Shown here: in pieces, positions 1 through 8,954 of the stretch | How positions within the stretch are numbered: the first letter of the stretch is position 1 | How the letters are laid out: every line of letters starts with the position of its first letter | Source of the DNA: Comamonas terrigena NBRC 13299 | Lineage (GTDB): Bacteria; Pseudomonadota; Gammaproteobacteria; Burkholderiales; Burkholderiaceae_C | NCBI RefSeq assembly: GCF_006740045.1 | Contig: NZ_AP019749.1 | Coordinates: 186,001 to 250,000, forward strand | DNA length: 64,000 bases | Reading direction: 5' to 3' | Notes under the pieces: model-generated | Told to the model about the DNA's origin: nothing | What the model saw: only the letters and a program-made list of their open reading frames with translations | Databases searched by the model: none | Position numbers and translations under genes: made by a program

Positions 1-623
1 TCCATGCTGGTGCTGGTTGGAAGTACTGCTTCGCGCAATGCATTGATCGCATTCGCGCTAATTGGATACCGGCGGTGAAGGGGGGCGGGGCTCGGTAAAG
101 ATGAGTGGCACCACTTAGATTTGTACTTATGCCTTTCTCTAGTGCGATGGATGGTTTCTCTATACGCTTTGATCTTGCCTTGACGCCCAAGAAGATTTGG
201 CTCCTCCCGATCGAGAGCAATGAATTCCAGAAAATCTAGGCAATGGTTGCCTATCGCTAATGTGTGACTGTCGCTTCTGACAGGTTGACCAATATCAGCG
301 CCTTGTTTCCTGAGAGAGTGGATGAAGGTACTGAACTGACCATCAGTCAAATCGTGAAAGTCTACCCGCCGTTTGAAGCAGAAGCGAACCAAGTGACCAA
401 TGTTAGACACATACGTAGTAAGGCTGCCGCCGCGTCCACTCCTAGAAAGCCCTCGGTCGAAAAGTTCCAAGATGTAGCTATTTGCCGCAGCACACCATCG
501 ACCGTTAGGCCAGAGAACACACGGAATGCCATGCGCGTCGACGCAAAGAGGCTCGCGAGTGGTTGGCTCGGATGCGTATGGGAGGCGAAAGTCTCCAGAG
601 GTTAGGCGGAATAAGTGATTCAC
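1..623 (-). CDS. Tyrosine recombinase-like protein, N-terminal part (runs off left edge)
   Basis: Reading the minus strand by hand gives one uninterrupted frame from a GTG at 623-621 to base 1, about 207 codons with no stop in the window. The start lies one base after the stop of the upstream small gene, so the four genes form one transcription unit. The product begins MNHLFRLTSGDFRLP and contains YILELFDRGLSRSGR, TYVSNIGHLVRFC and, near the edge, RRYPISANAINALREAVLP. That is the usual layout of a core-binding (SAM-like) domain followed by the linker into the catalytic domain of integrases. The catalytic residues would lie outside the window, so the recombinase call rests on the N-terminal pattern and the context. 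The ribosome-binding site is weak and coupling to the preceding gene is likely. Confidence 0.72.
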   Translation of the reverse strand, partial: MNHLFRLTSGDFRLPYASEPTTREPLCVDAHGIPCVLWPNGRWCAAANSYILELFDRGLSRSGRGGSLTTYVSNIGHLVRFCFKRRVDFHDLTDGQFSTFIHSLRKQGADIGQPVRSDSHTLAIGNHCLDFLEFIALDREEPNLLGRQGKIKAYRETIHRTRERHKYKSKWCHSSLPSPAPLHRRYPISANAINALREAVLPTSTSM

Positions 624-624
624 G

Positions 625-1164
625 TTATTTCGACTCGTCTACTACATGAAGATGGCTGGGCAATATTTGCCGTAAAGAGAGCATATCCCGTATTTCTTTT
701 TGATCTTGTGCACATCGTTCGATTAAACTTGCATCCCGACTATCGGTTGCATATTGGCGTCCATGCCGTAGGGCGCGCTCAAGTAAACGATGCACTAGGA
801 GTAGATCTTCTGTTGAGGCCTGCAACTGGTCTTTGAGACTTTTTACGCGTAGCTGCAAGATGCGTTTTGATCCACTGTCATCTTGTTGAGCGGCACCAGC
901 ATTATTTTCAAGAGCTGCCAGTGCGCGTCTGCGCGCCATATCGAGAGCATTGAAGCCTCCAGGAATAACTGAGCAAGATTTCTTAAGCGTGTTCAAGGAG
1001 CATGCGGAAATTCCGTTAAGCTGGTCTGAATATTTAGCCAGAGTGGCTTGTGAGTGCAAATAGCTGTGTATGCCCTGGTGTTGCTCCGCACTGGGTTGTG
1101 CGTAAGCAGCTTCCATAGCGGATAGAAGTGCAAGGGTAGAGGCCTCTCTTGGAGTAACACTCAT
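625..1164 (-). CDS. Small helical protein of the recombinase cassette
   Basis: This 179-aa soluble protein is predicted to be mostly helical. A heptad-like stretch around residues 100-145 (LQLRVKSLKDQLQ, LLLVHRLLERAL) suggests a coiled coil. Its ATG overlaps the stop of the 692-aa recombinase by four bases (ATGA), and the next recombinase starts one base after its own stop, so it is translated as part of the cassette. I recognise no domain. By position it resembles TnpC of Tn554-type elements, a small accessory protein next to two tyrosine recombinases. That comparison rests on position and size only, not on sequence. DNA binding or recombination directionality would be a reasonable but untested role. 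Confidence 0.7.
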   Translation of the reverse strand: MSVTPREASTLALLSAMEAAYAQPSAEQHQGIHSYLHSQATLAKYSDQLNGISACSLNTLKKSCSVIPGGFNALDMARRRALAALENNAGAAQQDDSGSKRILQLRVKSLKDQLQASTEDLLLVHRLLERALRHGRQYATDSRDASLIERCAQDQKEIRDMLSLRQILPSHLHVVDESK

Positions 1165-3239
1165 AATGTGGACTTTCTTTCAACTTGTATCATCACTACA
1201 TACTCTTGCCCTGAATGTCCTTCAAAGAAATGAGGCTCAATGGTTACACTTCCATCTTCCATGAGTTCACTGATAAGTCCAGCAAGCTCATCGTTGTCAA
1301 GTAACTGTATTGCGGTCGAATTGAATCTTTCATTAAGAATGGCAGCTAGATTTTCAGTACTGGCGTCAGCCTGCCTGAGTCGATCAACGGCAAAATCGAC
1401 CTTGACACTTTTAAGTACTTCGCCTGGAGTGGATTCAGTGATGTAGTGGTAGAGATGTTTGGCGTCTGTGTGCCCTAGGAACCAGCGCAAGGTCTCCAAG
1501 CTTGAAAAGGAATTTCCATAGAAGAACAACATCGCGAAAAATCGTCTCAATTGATGCTGTCGAATGTAATAGCGACGTCCTGTCGAATCTTTATCTATTT
1601 CGAAGAAATCGCAAAAACGATCTAAGGTTATGTTGCACGATTCGTTGTCGCACTCAATAAATCGTGGGTGATGAAGGCTGGGGAATGATAGGAGTTGAAT
1701 GTAGTTCTTAATTAATCCCAGTTCAATAAAGTCTTTTTGTAGGTTCTCTAAATTAGATATGAACCGGACGATTATCTCCGGAACTGGCCTAATTATCCGT
1801 TCGCGGAGTTCGCCTACATTACGCTTGCGAGCAAGAAATTTTAGTCTAGTCCTGGATTCGTCAAATATGTCTCCCGCCATAAGGTCGAGAAGTTCACCTT
1901 GGCGTCGAGCCATTATTGCGCCGATTGCAATAAGCAGACTTCCCCATAAAACTTGCAAAAGTTCGTAGAGCCCACTGCCGCGACGAAATTCACGGAAAAA
2001 GGTTTCCTCTATTTGTTTGCTCTTTTTTGCTAATCCTTGACTGCGCTCTGCACGAAGCTCGGTTGAGATGCTCCAGCATTTGATGCCAGCGGCGCTAAGG
2101 TCGGGATGGTCAGATGCGACAAGCTCCCTTGCTGCCATGGTCATGGTGCTCTTTGAAGCAGCAGCATGTTTGGCTATGGTTGTGTAGGCCTTTAGTAAGA
2201 GAGGTACACGTTCAAGGGAGAACTCTACGGCGCAGCGAAGTGCGCGAAGTGCTACGGTATACGGCAGGGTTGTGTACCGCCCCACTCCTGCCAGAGGCAA
2301 CTGTTGTGCAAACTGCCTATCCGAGAGTACCTCTGTGAAACCATGTGGAACTGAGATGTCGAATTTTCTTAGCCACACAGCAGCATGCAGCGCACGAATG
2401 TAATAGCGAGTAATGCTCTCAGCACGCTCGACCCCACGCACGGGTACCCCTTTGATTTCACGGAATAAAAGTGGCCCATATCCTATAACGAGGCTGTCAA
2501 TAACCGGTTTGGTCCACTTAGATCGCAAAACTCCGGCGGGATAAAGTAGCTCGGAAAGTAGGGTAGTGTCCGGGACGAATCGTCGGCCTCCTTCATAGGC
2601 AGCGCCTCGGTAATATCCATTAATCCATAGCCATGCGCGTGCATTTTGAATTTCTTCTTCGGATAGCTCTAGCTGATCGCACCCTCCTGATTGAGCAATA
2701 TTCGGAACTTCAGACGTGGCTCGCAAGAGATCGTCTTGTGATAGGTCTGCGGCGCCCTGTTTTAGAAGGCGTGCCAGTCGCGTTCTGAATTGATAAATTG
2801 AATCAGCACTGTCGTATAAGCTTACTTCATGGAGCATCCTATGCGAAAAAGAGCTTGGCAATGCACTCAAACCGAGACGACCGAGTTTGAACTCTTCAGC
2901 GCGAACGACCAGGTACTCGCATATATGAATTGCGGGATCGAGTCTACCCTTCAGGCTTGAGTTCGCGTAATGCACGCCTTGAGTGAACTGTGGATGAGCC
3001 TGTGCGAGAAGAAAGTGTTTAAAGAATTTGATTAGCGGTCTATTCTTCTCGTCAGTTAAAATACTTCCATCATCCAATCGAACTTGAAAATCAAGAGTTG
3101 ATATTGATTCAAGTTTTATAATCCAAGTTTTATCCTCAAAGTCACTAAATAGCCATTCAGGAGAGATGACAGGTGGGCTATCATTGATATAGGCCAATGT
3201 CCTAGAAATCAACTCTTGTGCATTTGCTTTCTTATTCAT
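1161..3239 (-). CDS. Large tyrosine recombinase of the comM island
   Basis: This 692-aa site-specific recombinase has a long N-terminal extension. The catalytic half holds the tyrosine-recombinase signatures: Arg I in ARRQGELLDL (about R446), the H-x-L-R box in RQHQLRRFF (H562/R565), LGH (H590) and the nucleophile Tyr in HLYHYI (about Y599, nine residues after the box-II His). I placed the start at ATG 3239, which overlaps the stop of the upstream recombinase by eight bases and has GGAG 10 nt ahead. A TTG six codons earlier (3257) is the alternative. At nearly 700 aa it is about twice a phage integrase and nearer the size of TnpB of Tn554-like elements. It probably acts jointly with its two neighbours in inserting and excising the island. 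Confidence 0.88.
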   Translation of the reverse strand: MNKKANAQELISRTLAYINDSPPVISPEWLFSDFEDKTWIIKLESISTLDFQVRLDDGSILTDEKNRPLIKFFKHFLLAQAHPQFTQGVHYANSSLKGRLDPAIHICEYLVVRAEEFKLGRLGLSALPSSFSHRMLHEVSLYDSADSIYQFRTRLARLLKQGAADLSQDDLLRATSEVPNIAQSGGCDQLELSEEEIQNARAWLWINGYYRGAAYEGGRRFVPDTTLLSELLYPAGVLRSKWTKPVIDSLVIGYGPLLFREIKGVPVRGVERAESITRYYIRALHAAVWLRKFDISVPHGFTEVLSDRQFAQQLPLAGVGRYTTLPYTVALRALRCAVEFSLERVPLLLKAYTTIAKHAAASKSTMTMAARELVASDHPDLSAAGIKCWSISTELRAERSQGLAKKSKQIEETFFREFRRGSGLYELLQVLWGSLLIAIGAIMARRQGELLDLMAGDIFDESRTRLKFLARKRNVGELRERIIRPVPEIIVRFISNLENLQKDFIELGLIKNYIQLLSFPSLHHPRFIECDNESCNITLDRFCDFFEIDKDSTGRRYYIRQHQLRRFFAMLFFYGNSFSSLETLRWFLGHTDAKHLYHYITESTPGEVLKSVKVDFAVDRLRQADASTENLAAILNERFNSTAIQLLDNDELAGLISELMEDGSVTIEPHFFEGHSGQEYVVMIQVERKSTL

Positions 3240-5601
3240 ATGCAAGGCGCTCCACAAGTTTAGGGGATGCCTTCGCTCTGGCTTCTGCTAAGAAATGCAG
3301 AATATCAGGTCGATACGATCCGGCCCGCTCTACATAAGGGATAAGCTCTTTAGTGACGGCAGCCCAATACTGTGCTTTGGGCTGGAGGGGGCGATCGCAG
3401 GATTTTGTGGCCAGGTCAAGGCTAATAAGCGTGGTGAGGATTTCGGTGTTTAGGCCAAATATTGCCTCGCGTGGACTTGAAAGACTACCAATATCCAGAA
3501 TTTCATCAATATTGGTGTTGAGGCTTGTGGTCTCTTTGGGAGGTAGACGCAGTACGTTTTTTGTCAAAAATAAATGAAGCTCCTCAATTGAAGAGAATCC
3601 GCTGGCTTCAAGTTGGTACTTACTTCCGGACAGTGCTTCAACTATGATGCCTGTTTGAAATATTCGTATCCAGCGTTCTTCGAAGAACATTCGAATTGGG
3701 GATGGGAGATATCTCTGTAGTAAAGTGACGTCATATTTAAGATGGCCAAGTGCAGTTGACATTGCTTGCACGCTTCGAGTTTCGAAATACACTTGAGTTG
3801 CAGCAGATGCACGCAATGAAGATAACGAAAATCGTAGGGCTAAATCCATTGCCTCTTCGTCAGATAGGCCTAGAACGCTAGCAAAAGAAGCCGCTAATAC
3901 TTGTGTTCCATGTGGGGTAGAAACATCGGCGCTTAGTCTTTTTGACCGAGTTGGATATCCAAATGCCTTTGAGCTATTAATAAGTAAATACTGCCAGTTG
4001 TTGTCTTTTTTCTCGCGAAGAAAATTTCTAAGTGGCTCTGTTAATTGAATGATCTGATCAACTGCAAAGAATGAGTTTGAGTTTAAGTGAATTTCCTGCA
4101 TCGCGAGATCCGGGCCTCGACGCATCTTTGCACCTATAAGCACATACCCATTATCGGTTTGCTTGAGGCCAATCATTCGGCCGTCTGAATCAAATAGTTT
4201 TAGATTTTCTAAGAAGGCTGTAGTAACGGATGGGTGTTCGCCAACAATTACCGCACAATGTGGAATTAGATATCCAGTAGTAGGAATGGCAAGCTCTTCC
4301 GCCCACTTTGCTCGGGGGGGAGGGAATAGCAGCATACTCAGGCGAGAGTCGTGGCCAGAACATGGATAACCGTGCTGTTCGAATGTTGCAGCAGCATTCG
4401 CAAGGTGGTTTACATGACTCCAATTAGTAGTTCCACCTCTATTGGCTGGGAGGCTTAAATTGGGACATATTTGACGTGGTGTTCCTAGCTTTGATAATTG
4501 TTTTCTTCGGGCTAATAGTTCTGCTCGTCTGTTAACCTCCGCCCACGCCCAGTTCTTTATCTGATTTAGATCATTTTTGATACGTTTAAAGATAAGCTCG
4601 AAAGCTTCATCGTCACTGAGTTCGAGAGGTATTTGAGTGAGGAGTTTTGTATACATTTCACCATCACCTGCTTGGCGGATGTTGGTGTCTCTGCGTGAGG
4701 TGGAGATGTTACGAGGGCTTGGGAAGCCTCCTAGTGGCTCTGCTATAAGATTCGAAGGAAAGATTAGCTCGGTGAAGAACGTAGAGATATAAACTCGCCA
4801 CGTTTCAACCATACGCTCTAAAGTACATCCATTTTCTTTGGCGCTCGAAGCCGTTATCCAGTGTTGGAATAGTTGTGCGAAAAATATTGTTGTGTACTGT
4901 GGATCCCTAAGTTGCTCTACTGATGGCGGCTCATTCAGGGAATTAGCGAATGCACCTAAGGCATTAGCCGCAAAGCAAGTGCTTTTGTGACGCTTAGAGT
5001 GATAGATTTCGCAGATGGAGAAAAATTCGTTGGCAAATTTATAGCCGAACTTGTCTGCTATAGGTGTAAGGTGGTGATAGGCAAATGATCTATTCTTGCG
5101 TAGACAAACCCAGCCGCTACACTCATTTACCAAGTGTTTTTGAATTTCAAGCTCGTCCACAAGATAAACCAGCCTCGAAACTATCTCAGTACTATCGTAC
5201 TTCGCAATCGGTATGTGCCACGTGAGGGGCGCTCCTACAAAATCGGAGAGCTGCTGGCGCATTCGAGTAAGAGATCTAGCCAACACCCGGCTGGAAGCGG
5301 CCTCTGCATGAAAAAAGTGGGTGCTAAATACTGCGCCCATCAATTGTTTGAGTCGCAGATCAAACACGGGGAAGGTACTGGCGCTGATTTGTGTTGGCAG
5401 CGTCGTTCCAGTCAACAACATCAAAGCGTCCAGCATCCTGAGGAGTTGGCGACATCCCCCCAGTTGATGGGAGGGCAGACGAGCAGCAGCGACTTCCCAC
5501 GCTGCAAGCACATCTGTGCTGATAGTCCGCCAAGGATCCCGTGTCTTTGCGGCCATCCAGTTCATGTTGACGATCGGCAGGTCTAGATCACGGAGTCTCA
5601 C
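3232..5601 (-). CDS. Very large tyrosine recombinase-like protein, first gene of the cassette
   Basis: This 789-aa protein starts at GTG 5601 with a good GAGGAG ribosome-binding site. A recombinase catalytic core is visible at about residues 590-631: SSLRASAATQ (R597), TALGHL (H620) and LLQRYLP (candidate nucleophile Y631). The His of the usual H-x-L-R box is Ser here, and I could not find a convincing Arg I, so the active site is degenerate or strongly diverged. The first 580 residues and the 150-residue C-terminal tail match nothing I recognise. It lies only about 60 bp inside the comM junction and transcribes away from it. It could be the subunit that recognises the comM target, or a structural partner of the 692-aa recombinase. 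Confidence 0.82.
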   Translation of the reverse strand: MRLRDLDLPIVNMNWMAAKTRDPWRTISTDVLAAWEVAAARLPSHQLGGCRQLLRMLDALMLLTGTTLPTQISASTFPVFDLRLKQLMGAVFSTHFFHAEAASSRVLARSLTRMRQQLSDFVGAPLTWHIPIAKYDSTEIVSRLVYLVDELEIQKHLVNECSGWVCLRKNRSFAYHHLTPIADKFGYKFANEFFSICEIYHSKRHKSTCFAANALGAFANSLNEPPSVEQLRDPQYTTIFFAQLFQHWITASSAKENGCTLERMVETWRVYISTFFTELIFPSNLIAEPLGGFPSPRNISTSRRDTNIRQAGDGEMYTKLLTQIPLELSDDEAFELIFKRIKNDLNQIKNWAWAEVNRRAELLARRKQLSKLGTPRQICPNLSLPANRGGTTNWSHVNHLANAAATFEQHGYPCSGHDSRLSMLLFPPPRAKWAEELAIPTTGYLIPHCAVIVGEHPSVTTAFLENLKLFDSDGRMIGLKQTDNGYVLIGAKMRRGPDLAMQEIHLNSNSFFAVDQIIQLTEPLRNFLREKKDNNWQYLLINSSKAFGYPTRSKRLSADVSTPHGTQVLAASFASVLGLSDEEAMDLALRFSLSSLRASAATQVYFETRSVQAMSTALGHLKYDVTLLQRYLPSPIRMFFEERWIRIFQTGIIVEALSGSKYQLEASGFSSIEELHLFLTKNVLRLPPKETTSLNTNIDEILDIGSLSSPREAIFGLNTEILTTLISLDLATKSCDRPLQPKAQYWAAVTKELIPYVERAGSYRPDILHFLAEARAKASPKLVERLAYE

Positions 5602-5641
5602 AGCATCTCCTCAGTCTCAACTTTGAGCTTGCTGTGGCAGA

Positions 5642-5677
5642 TTGACAGAATGGGCTAAAAAGTCAAAAGATCCACTC
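5642..5677. other. Island/comM junction (candidate att site)
   Basis: ComM homology on the minus strand continues through the codons for GVLFLDE and stops at the GAG at 5677-5675. The next codons (TGG ATC TTT TGA) are foreign and end the frame, so the insertion point is near 5674/5675. Just inside the element lies a 5-bp inverted repeat, TTGAC at 5642-5646 and GTCAA at 5662-5666, spaced 15 bp. It could be a recombinase arm or core site. The 62 bases between junction and recombinase start carry no gene. The other end, with the rest of comM, is not in the window. Confidence 0.7.
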
Positions 5678-6592
5678 GTCCAGAAACAGCACACCGTGGT
5701 GGGCGCGGGAGATGGCGCCGGGCCGTGGCGGTGACCCGCCCCCCACCAGCGCCACGGCGCTGGCTGTGTGGTGGGGTGCGGCAATCTGGCGCTGGCCCCA
5801 GGTGCCGGCGTCAAACGGGCCGGCCAGGCTGGCCATGGCCGCCGCTTCTAGGGCCTCCAGCGCGGTCAGCGGCGGCAGCAGGCCGGCAAAGCGCTGGGCC
5901 AGCATGGATTTGCCACTGCCCGGGGGGCCCACCAGCAGCACGCCGTGGCCGCCGGCGGCGGCAATCTCCAGCGCACGCTTGGCACTGGCCTGGCCCTGCA
6001 CATCGGCCAGGTCGGGTCCAGCCGGAGCCGCAGCAGGCGCAATGGCCTCGGCCAGCGGCAGGCCCTCGGTGGCCTGGGGTTGCAGGGCCCGCACCACTTC
6101 GAGCAGATGGGCGGCGCCATAGACTGTGGTGCCCGGCACCAGCGCGGCTTCCCGGGCACTGTCCTGGGGCAGCACCAAAGGCGTGCCCTCGCGGTGCAGC
6201 TGCATGGCCAGGGCGGTGGCCAGGGCCCCGCGCACCGGGCGCAGTGCGCCGGACAGCGACAGTTCACCCGCAAATTCATAGCGCGCCAGCTGCGCAGGGT
6301 CGATCTGTCCGCTCGCCGCCAGGATGCCCAGGGCGATGGGCAGGTCGAAGCGGCCGGAGTCCTTGGGCAGATCGGCCGGGGCCAGGTTGACGGTGATGCG
6401 CTTGCTGTGCGGGAACTCCAGCCCGGCGTTCAGGATGGCGCTGCGCACGCGTTCACGGGCCTCTTTCACCTCGGTATCGGCCAGGCCCACCAGGGTCAGG
6501 CAGGGCAGGCCGTTGGCCAGATGCACCTCCACTTCGATCGGCTGGGCGTGCATGCCCACCAGTGCGCGGCTGCGCACGCTTGCAAGGCCCAT
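5663..6592 (-). pseudogene. comM: comM (YifB/Mg-chelatase family AAA+ helicase), 5' fragment interrupted by island
   Basis: ComM is a hexameric AAA+ branch-migration helicase used in natural transformation and is normally about 500 aa. Here 309 aa remain from ATG 6592, which has GGGGAG 8 nt upstream. The N-terminal region begins MGLASVRSRALVG, and TEVKEARERV and the Walker A motif GPPGSGKS (about residues 222-229) are intact. The protein is cut directly after VLFLDE, the Walker B motif, and gains only three foreign residues, WIF. The sensor residues and the whole C-terminal Mg-chelatase lid are missing, so the stump should not hydrolyse ATP productively. comM is a known island hotspot in other proteobacteria, notably for AbaR-type islands in Acinetobacter baumannii. 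An in-frame ATG at 6748 is less likely as start because family homology begins at 6592. Confidence 0.93.
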
Positions 6593-6643
6593 GGCGTGTT
6601 CTCCCCAGACGAGTGCGTGGCGGAAATCGGGATATGTGGCGAT

Positions 6644-6660
6644 TGCACTGCTTTGGTGCA
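6644..6660. promoter_or_regulatory. NtrC enhancer site upstream of glnK-amtB
   Basis: TGCACTGCTTTGGTGCA is a perfect TGCAC-N7-GTGCA palindrome, the classical NtrC (NRI) binding site. It lies about 90 bp upstream of the sigma54 promoter and just upstream of the divergent comM start. Distance and position fit an NtrC-activated, nitrogen-limitation-induced promoter. Confidence 0.85.
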
Positions 6661-6734
6661 TAGACGGGGTGATCGACCGCGTCCCCCTCGGTAACACTGT
6701 AGTGGGCCTCGGCCCCCGCTTGGGAGAACTGTGG

Positions 6735-6751
6735 CTGGCACGCTCCATGCT
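6735..6751 (+). promoter_or_regulatory. Sigma54 (RpoN) promoter of glnK-amtB
   Basis: CTGGCACGCTCCATGCT matches the -24/-12 consensus YTGGCACG-N4-TTGCW with one mismatch. The GG (6737-6738) and GC (6749-6750) are correctly spaced. Initiation would be near 6762, giving a leader of about 98 nt before glnK. With the NtrC site 75-90 bp upstream it makes a complete nitrogen-control region. Confidence 0.88.
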
Positions 6752-6757
6752 TTGTGA

Positions 6758-7198
<441 letters not shown>

Positions 7199-7224
7199 TA
7201 TCCACCCTTCAGCGAGAGACAGTC

Positions 7225-8589
7225 ATGAAAAAAACGCTCCCTGCACTTTCACTGGGCCTGGGTCTGCTGACCGCAGCCGCCGGTGCACTGGCCCAAGAAG
7301 CCGCTCCTGCCGTGGCCGCTGTGGCCGAGGCCGCCGCTCCGGCAGCAGCCGCTGCTGCCGAAGCCGTTCCCACCCTCAGCGCCGGTGATACCGCCTGGAT
7401 GCTGACCTCCACCATGCTGGTGATCCTGATGACCATCCCCGGCCTGGCCCTGTTCTACGGCGGCCTGGTGCGCTCCAAGAACATGCTGTCCGTGCTGGCG
7501 CAGGTGTTCGTGATCTTCTCGGCCATCACCGTGCTGTGGGCCATCTACGGCTTCTCGCTGACATTCGGCGGTGAAGGCACGTTCTTTGGCGGCTTCGACA
7601 AGCTGTTCCTGGCCGGCATCACGCCGGACACGTTGTCCAGCGCGCTGAAGACCATCCCTGAATATGTGTTCGTGGCCTTCCAGTCCACCTTCGCCGCCAT
7701 CACCGTGTCGCTGATCGTGGGTGCCTTCGCCGAGCGCATCAAGTTCGCGGCAGTGATGCTGTTCTCCATCCTGTGGTTCACCTTCAGCTACATCCCCATG
7801 GCCCACATGGTCTGGGGCGGTGGTCTGCTGGCTGCGGACGGCGCACTGGACTTCGCCGGCGGCACCGTGGTGCACATCAACGCCGCTATCGCCGGCCTGG
7901 TGGGTTCCTACATGGTGGGCAAGCGCATCGGTTTCGGCCGTGAAGCCCTGCCTCCCCACAGCCTGACGCTGACCATGGTCGGTGCCTCCCTGCTGTGGGT
8001 GGGCTGGTTCGGTTTCAACGCCGGCTCTGCAGGCGCCGCCAACGGCATCGCCGGTCTGGCCTTCATCAACACCATCCTGGCCACCGGCGCTGCCGCCGTG
8101 TCCTGGATCGTGGCCGAAGCGCTGCACAAGGGCAAGGCTTCCATGCTGGGCGCTGCCTCGGGCGCGGTGGCCGGTCTGGTGACCATCACCCCCGCCGCCG
8201 GTTTCGTGGGCCCCATGGGTTCCATCGTGATGGGTCTGATCGCCGGCCCTCTGTGCCTGTGGGGTGTGTCCGGTCTGAAGCGCATGCTCAAGGCCGATGA
8301 CACCTGCGATGTGTTCGGCGTCCACGGCGTGGGCGGTATCCTGGGGGCCATCCTGACCGGTGTGTTCTGCGCTTCCAGCCTGGGTGGCGTGGAGCCCGAA
8401 GGCTTCAACATGGCCCACCAAGTGTGGGTGCAGTTCAAGAGCGTGGTCGTGACCCTGGTGTGGTCCGGTGTGGTGGCAGCGATCGCCTTCGCGATCTGCA
8501 AGGTCACGGTCGGTCTGCGTGTCTCGGAAGAAGCCGAGCGCGAAGGTCTGGACATCACCAGCCACGGCGAGTCCGCCTACCAGCGCTGA
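7225..8589 (+). CDS. amtB: Ammonium transporter AmtB
   Basis: This 454-aa inner-membrane ammonia channel forms trimers and is gated by GlnK. It has a cleavable signal peptide (MKKTLPALSLGLGLL, cleavage near ALA-QEAA), then an Ala/Pro/Glu-rich periplasmic linker to about residue 50, then about eleven membrane segments. Family signatures are visible: ALFYGGLVRSKNML, the twin-His region around VVHINAAIAGL and FGVHGVGGILGAI. I used ATG 7225, where the signal peptide begins; an in-frame ATG ten codons upstream lacks a ribosome-binding site. It is co-transcribed with glnK and followed by a strong terminator. Confidence 0.96.
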   Translation: MKKTLPALSLGLGLLTAAAGALAQEAAPAVAAVAEAAAPAAAAAAEAVPTLSAGDTAWMLTSTMLVILMTIPGLALFYGGLVRSKNMLSVLAQVFVIFSAITVLWAIYGFSLTFGGEGTFFGGFDKLFLAGITPDTLSSALKTIPEYVFVAFQSTFAAITVSLIVGAFAERIKFAAVMLFSILWFTFSYIPMAHMVWGGGLLAADGALDFAGGTVVHINAAIAGLVGSYMVGKRIGFGREALPPHSLTLTMVGASLLWVGWFGFNAGSAGAANGIAGLAFINTILATGAAAVSWIVAEALHKGKASMLGAASGAVAGLVTITPAAGFVGPMGSIVMGLIAGPLCLWGVSGLKRMLKADDTCDVFGVHGVGGILGAILTGVFCASSLGGVEPEGFNMAHQVWVQFKSVVVTLVWSGVVAAIAFAICKVTVGLRVSEEAEREGLDITSHGESAYQR

Positions 8590-8665
8590 GCCGCTGGTTC
8601 CCGCCCGGGCACGGGGTGCCCGCCGCCCGGTCGGTGTTCCCATTGCGAGTGACGTGACGATTCAT

Positions 8666-8690
8666 AGCCCGCCTCTGGCGGGCTTTTTTT
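8666..8690 (+). terminator. Intrinsic terminator of glnK-amtB
   Basis: AGCCCGCC (8666-8673), loop TCT, GGCGGGCT (8677-8684), then seven T residues: a perfect 8-bp stem with a T tract. Confidence 0.93.
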
Positions 8691-8948
8691 ATGGCTGCGG
8701 CATTCGCACGGGCGGAGGCACGGGCCCGTGCAAGCTGGATTTCATCCGCATGCTTCGATTTCAGGAGCTGCTCCAGATGCAGCAGCATGATTTTGGGATG
8801 GCTTGGCGGTCAGAGTTCAGTCCACGTAAACGCCACCAGCTATCCAAGATGTAGCGCCAGCGGTTGGCATGCCATCGGCCAGCACGCTTCACGCCGGCTG
8901 TTCAAAAAAATCACAAGGCCGGCATGCACGCGCCAGGGGGGCTGCCGC

Positions 8949-8954
8949 TACCAT
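8949..8954 (+). promoter_or_regulatory. -10 box of glcE, leaderless type
   Basis: TACCAT is followed by exactly 8 nt (CGCTGCCC) and the glcE ATG. Transcription would start at or within a base or two of the start codon. The radA promoter is almost the same word with the same spacing. Confidence 0.55.

Noticed and set aside
264-605. 113-codon plus-strand frame at the left edge
   Set aside because: It is antisense to the better-supported recombinase-like frame on the minus strand, has no ribosome-binding site and an irregular composition.
5663-6748. ComM start at ATG 6748
   Set aside because: The first 52 residues are not ComM-like; homology and a ribosome-binding site point to ATG 6592.
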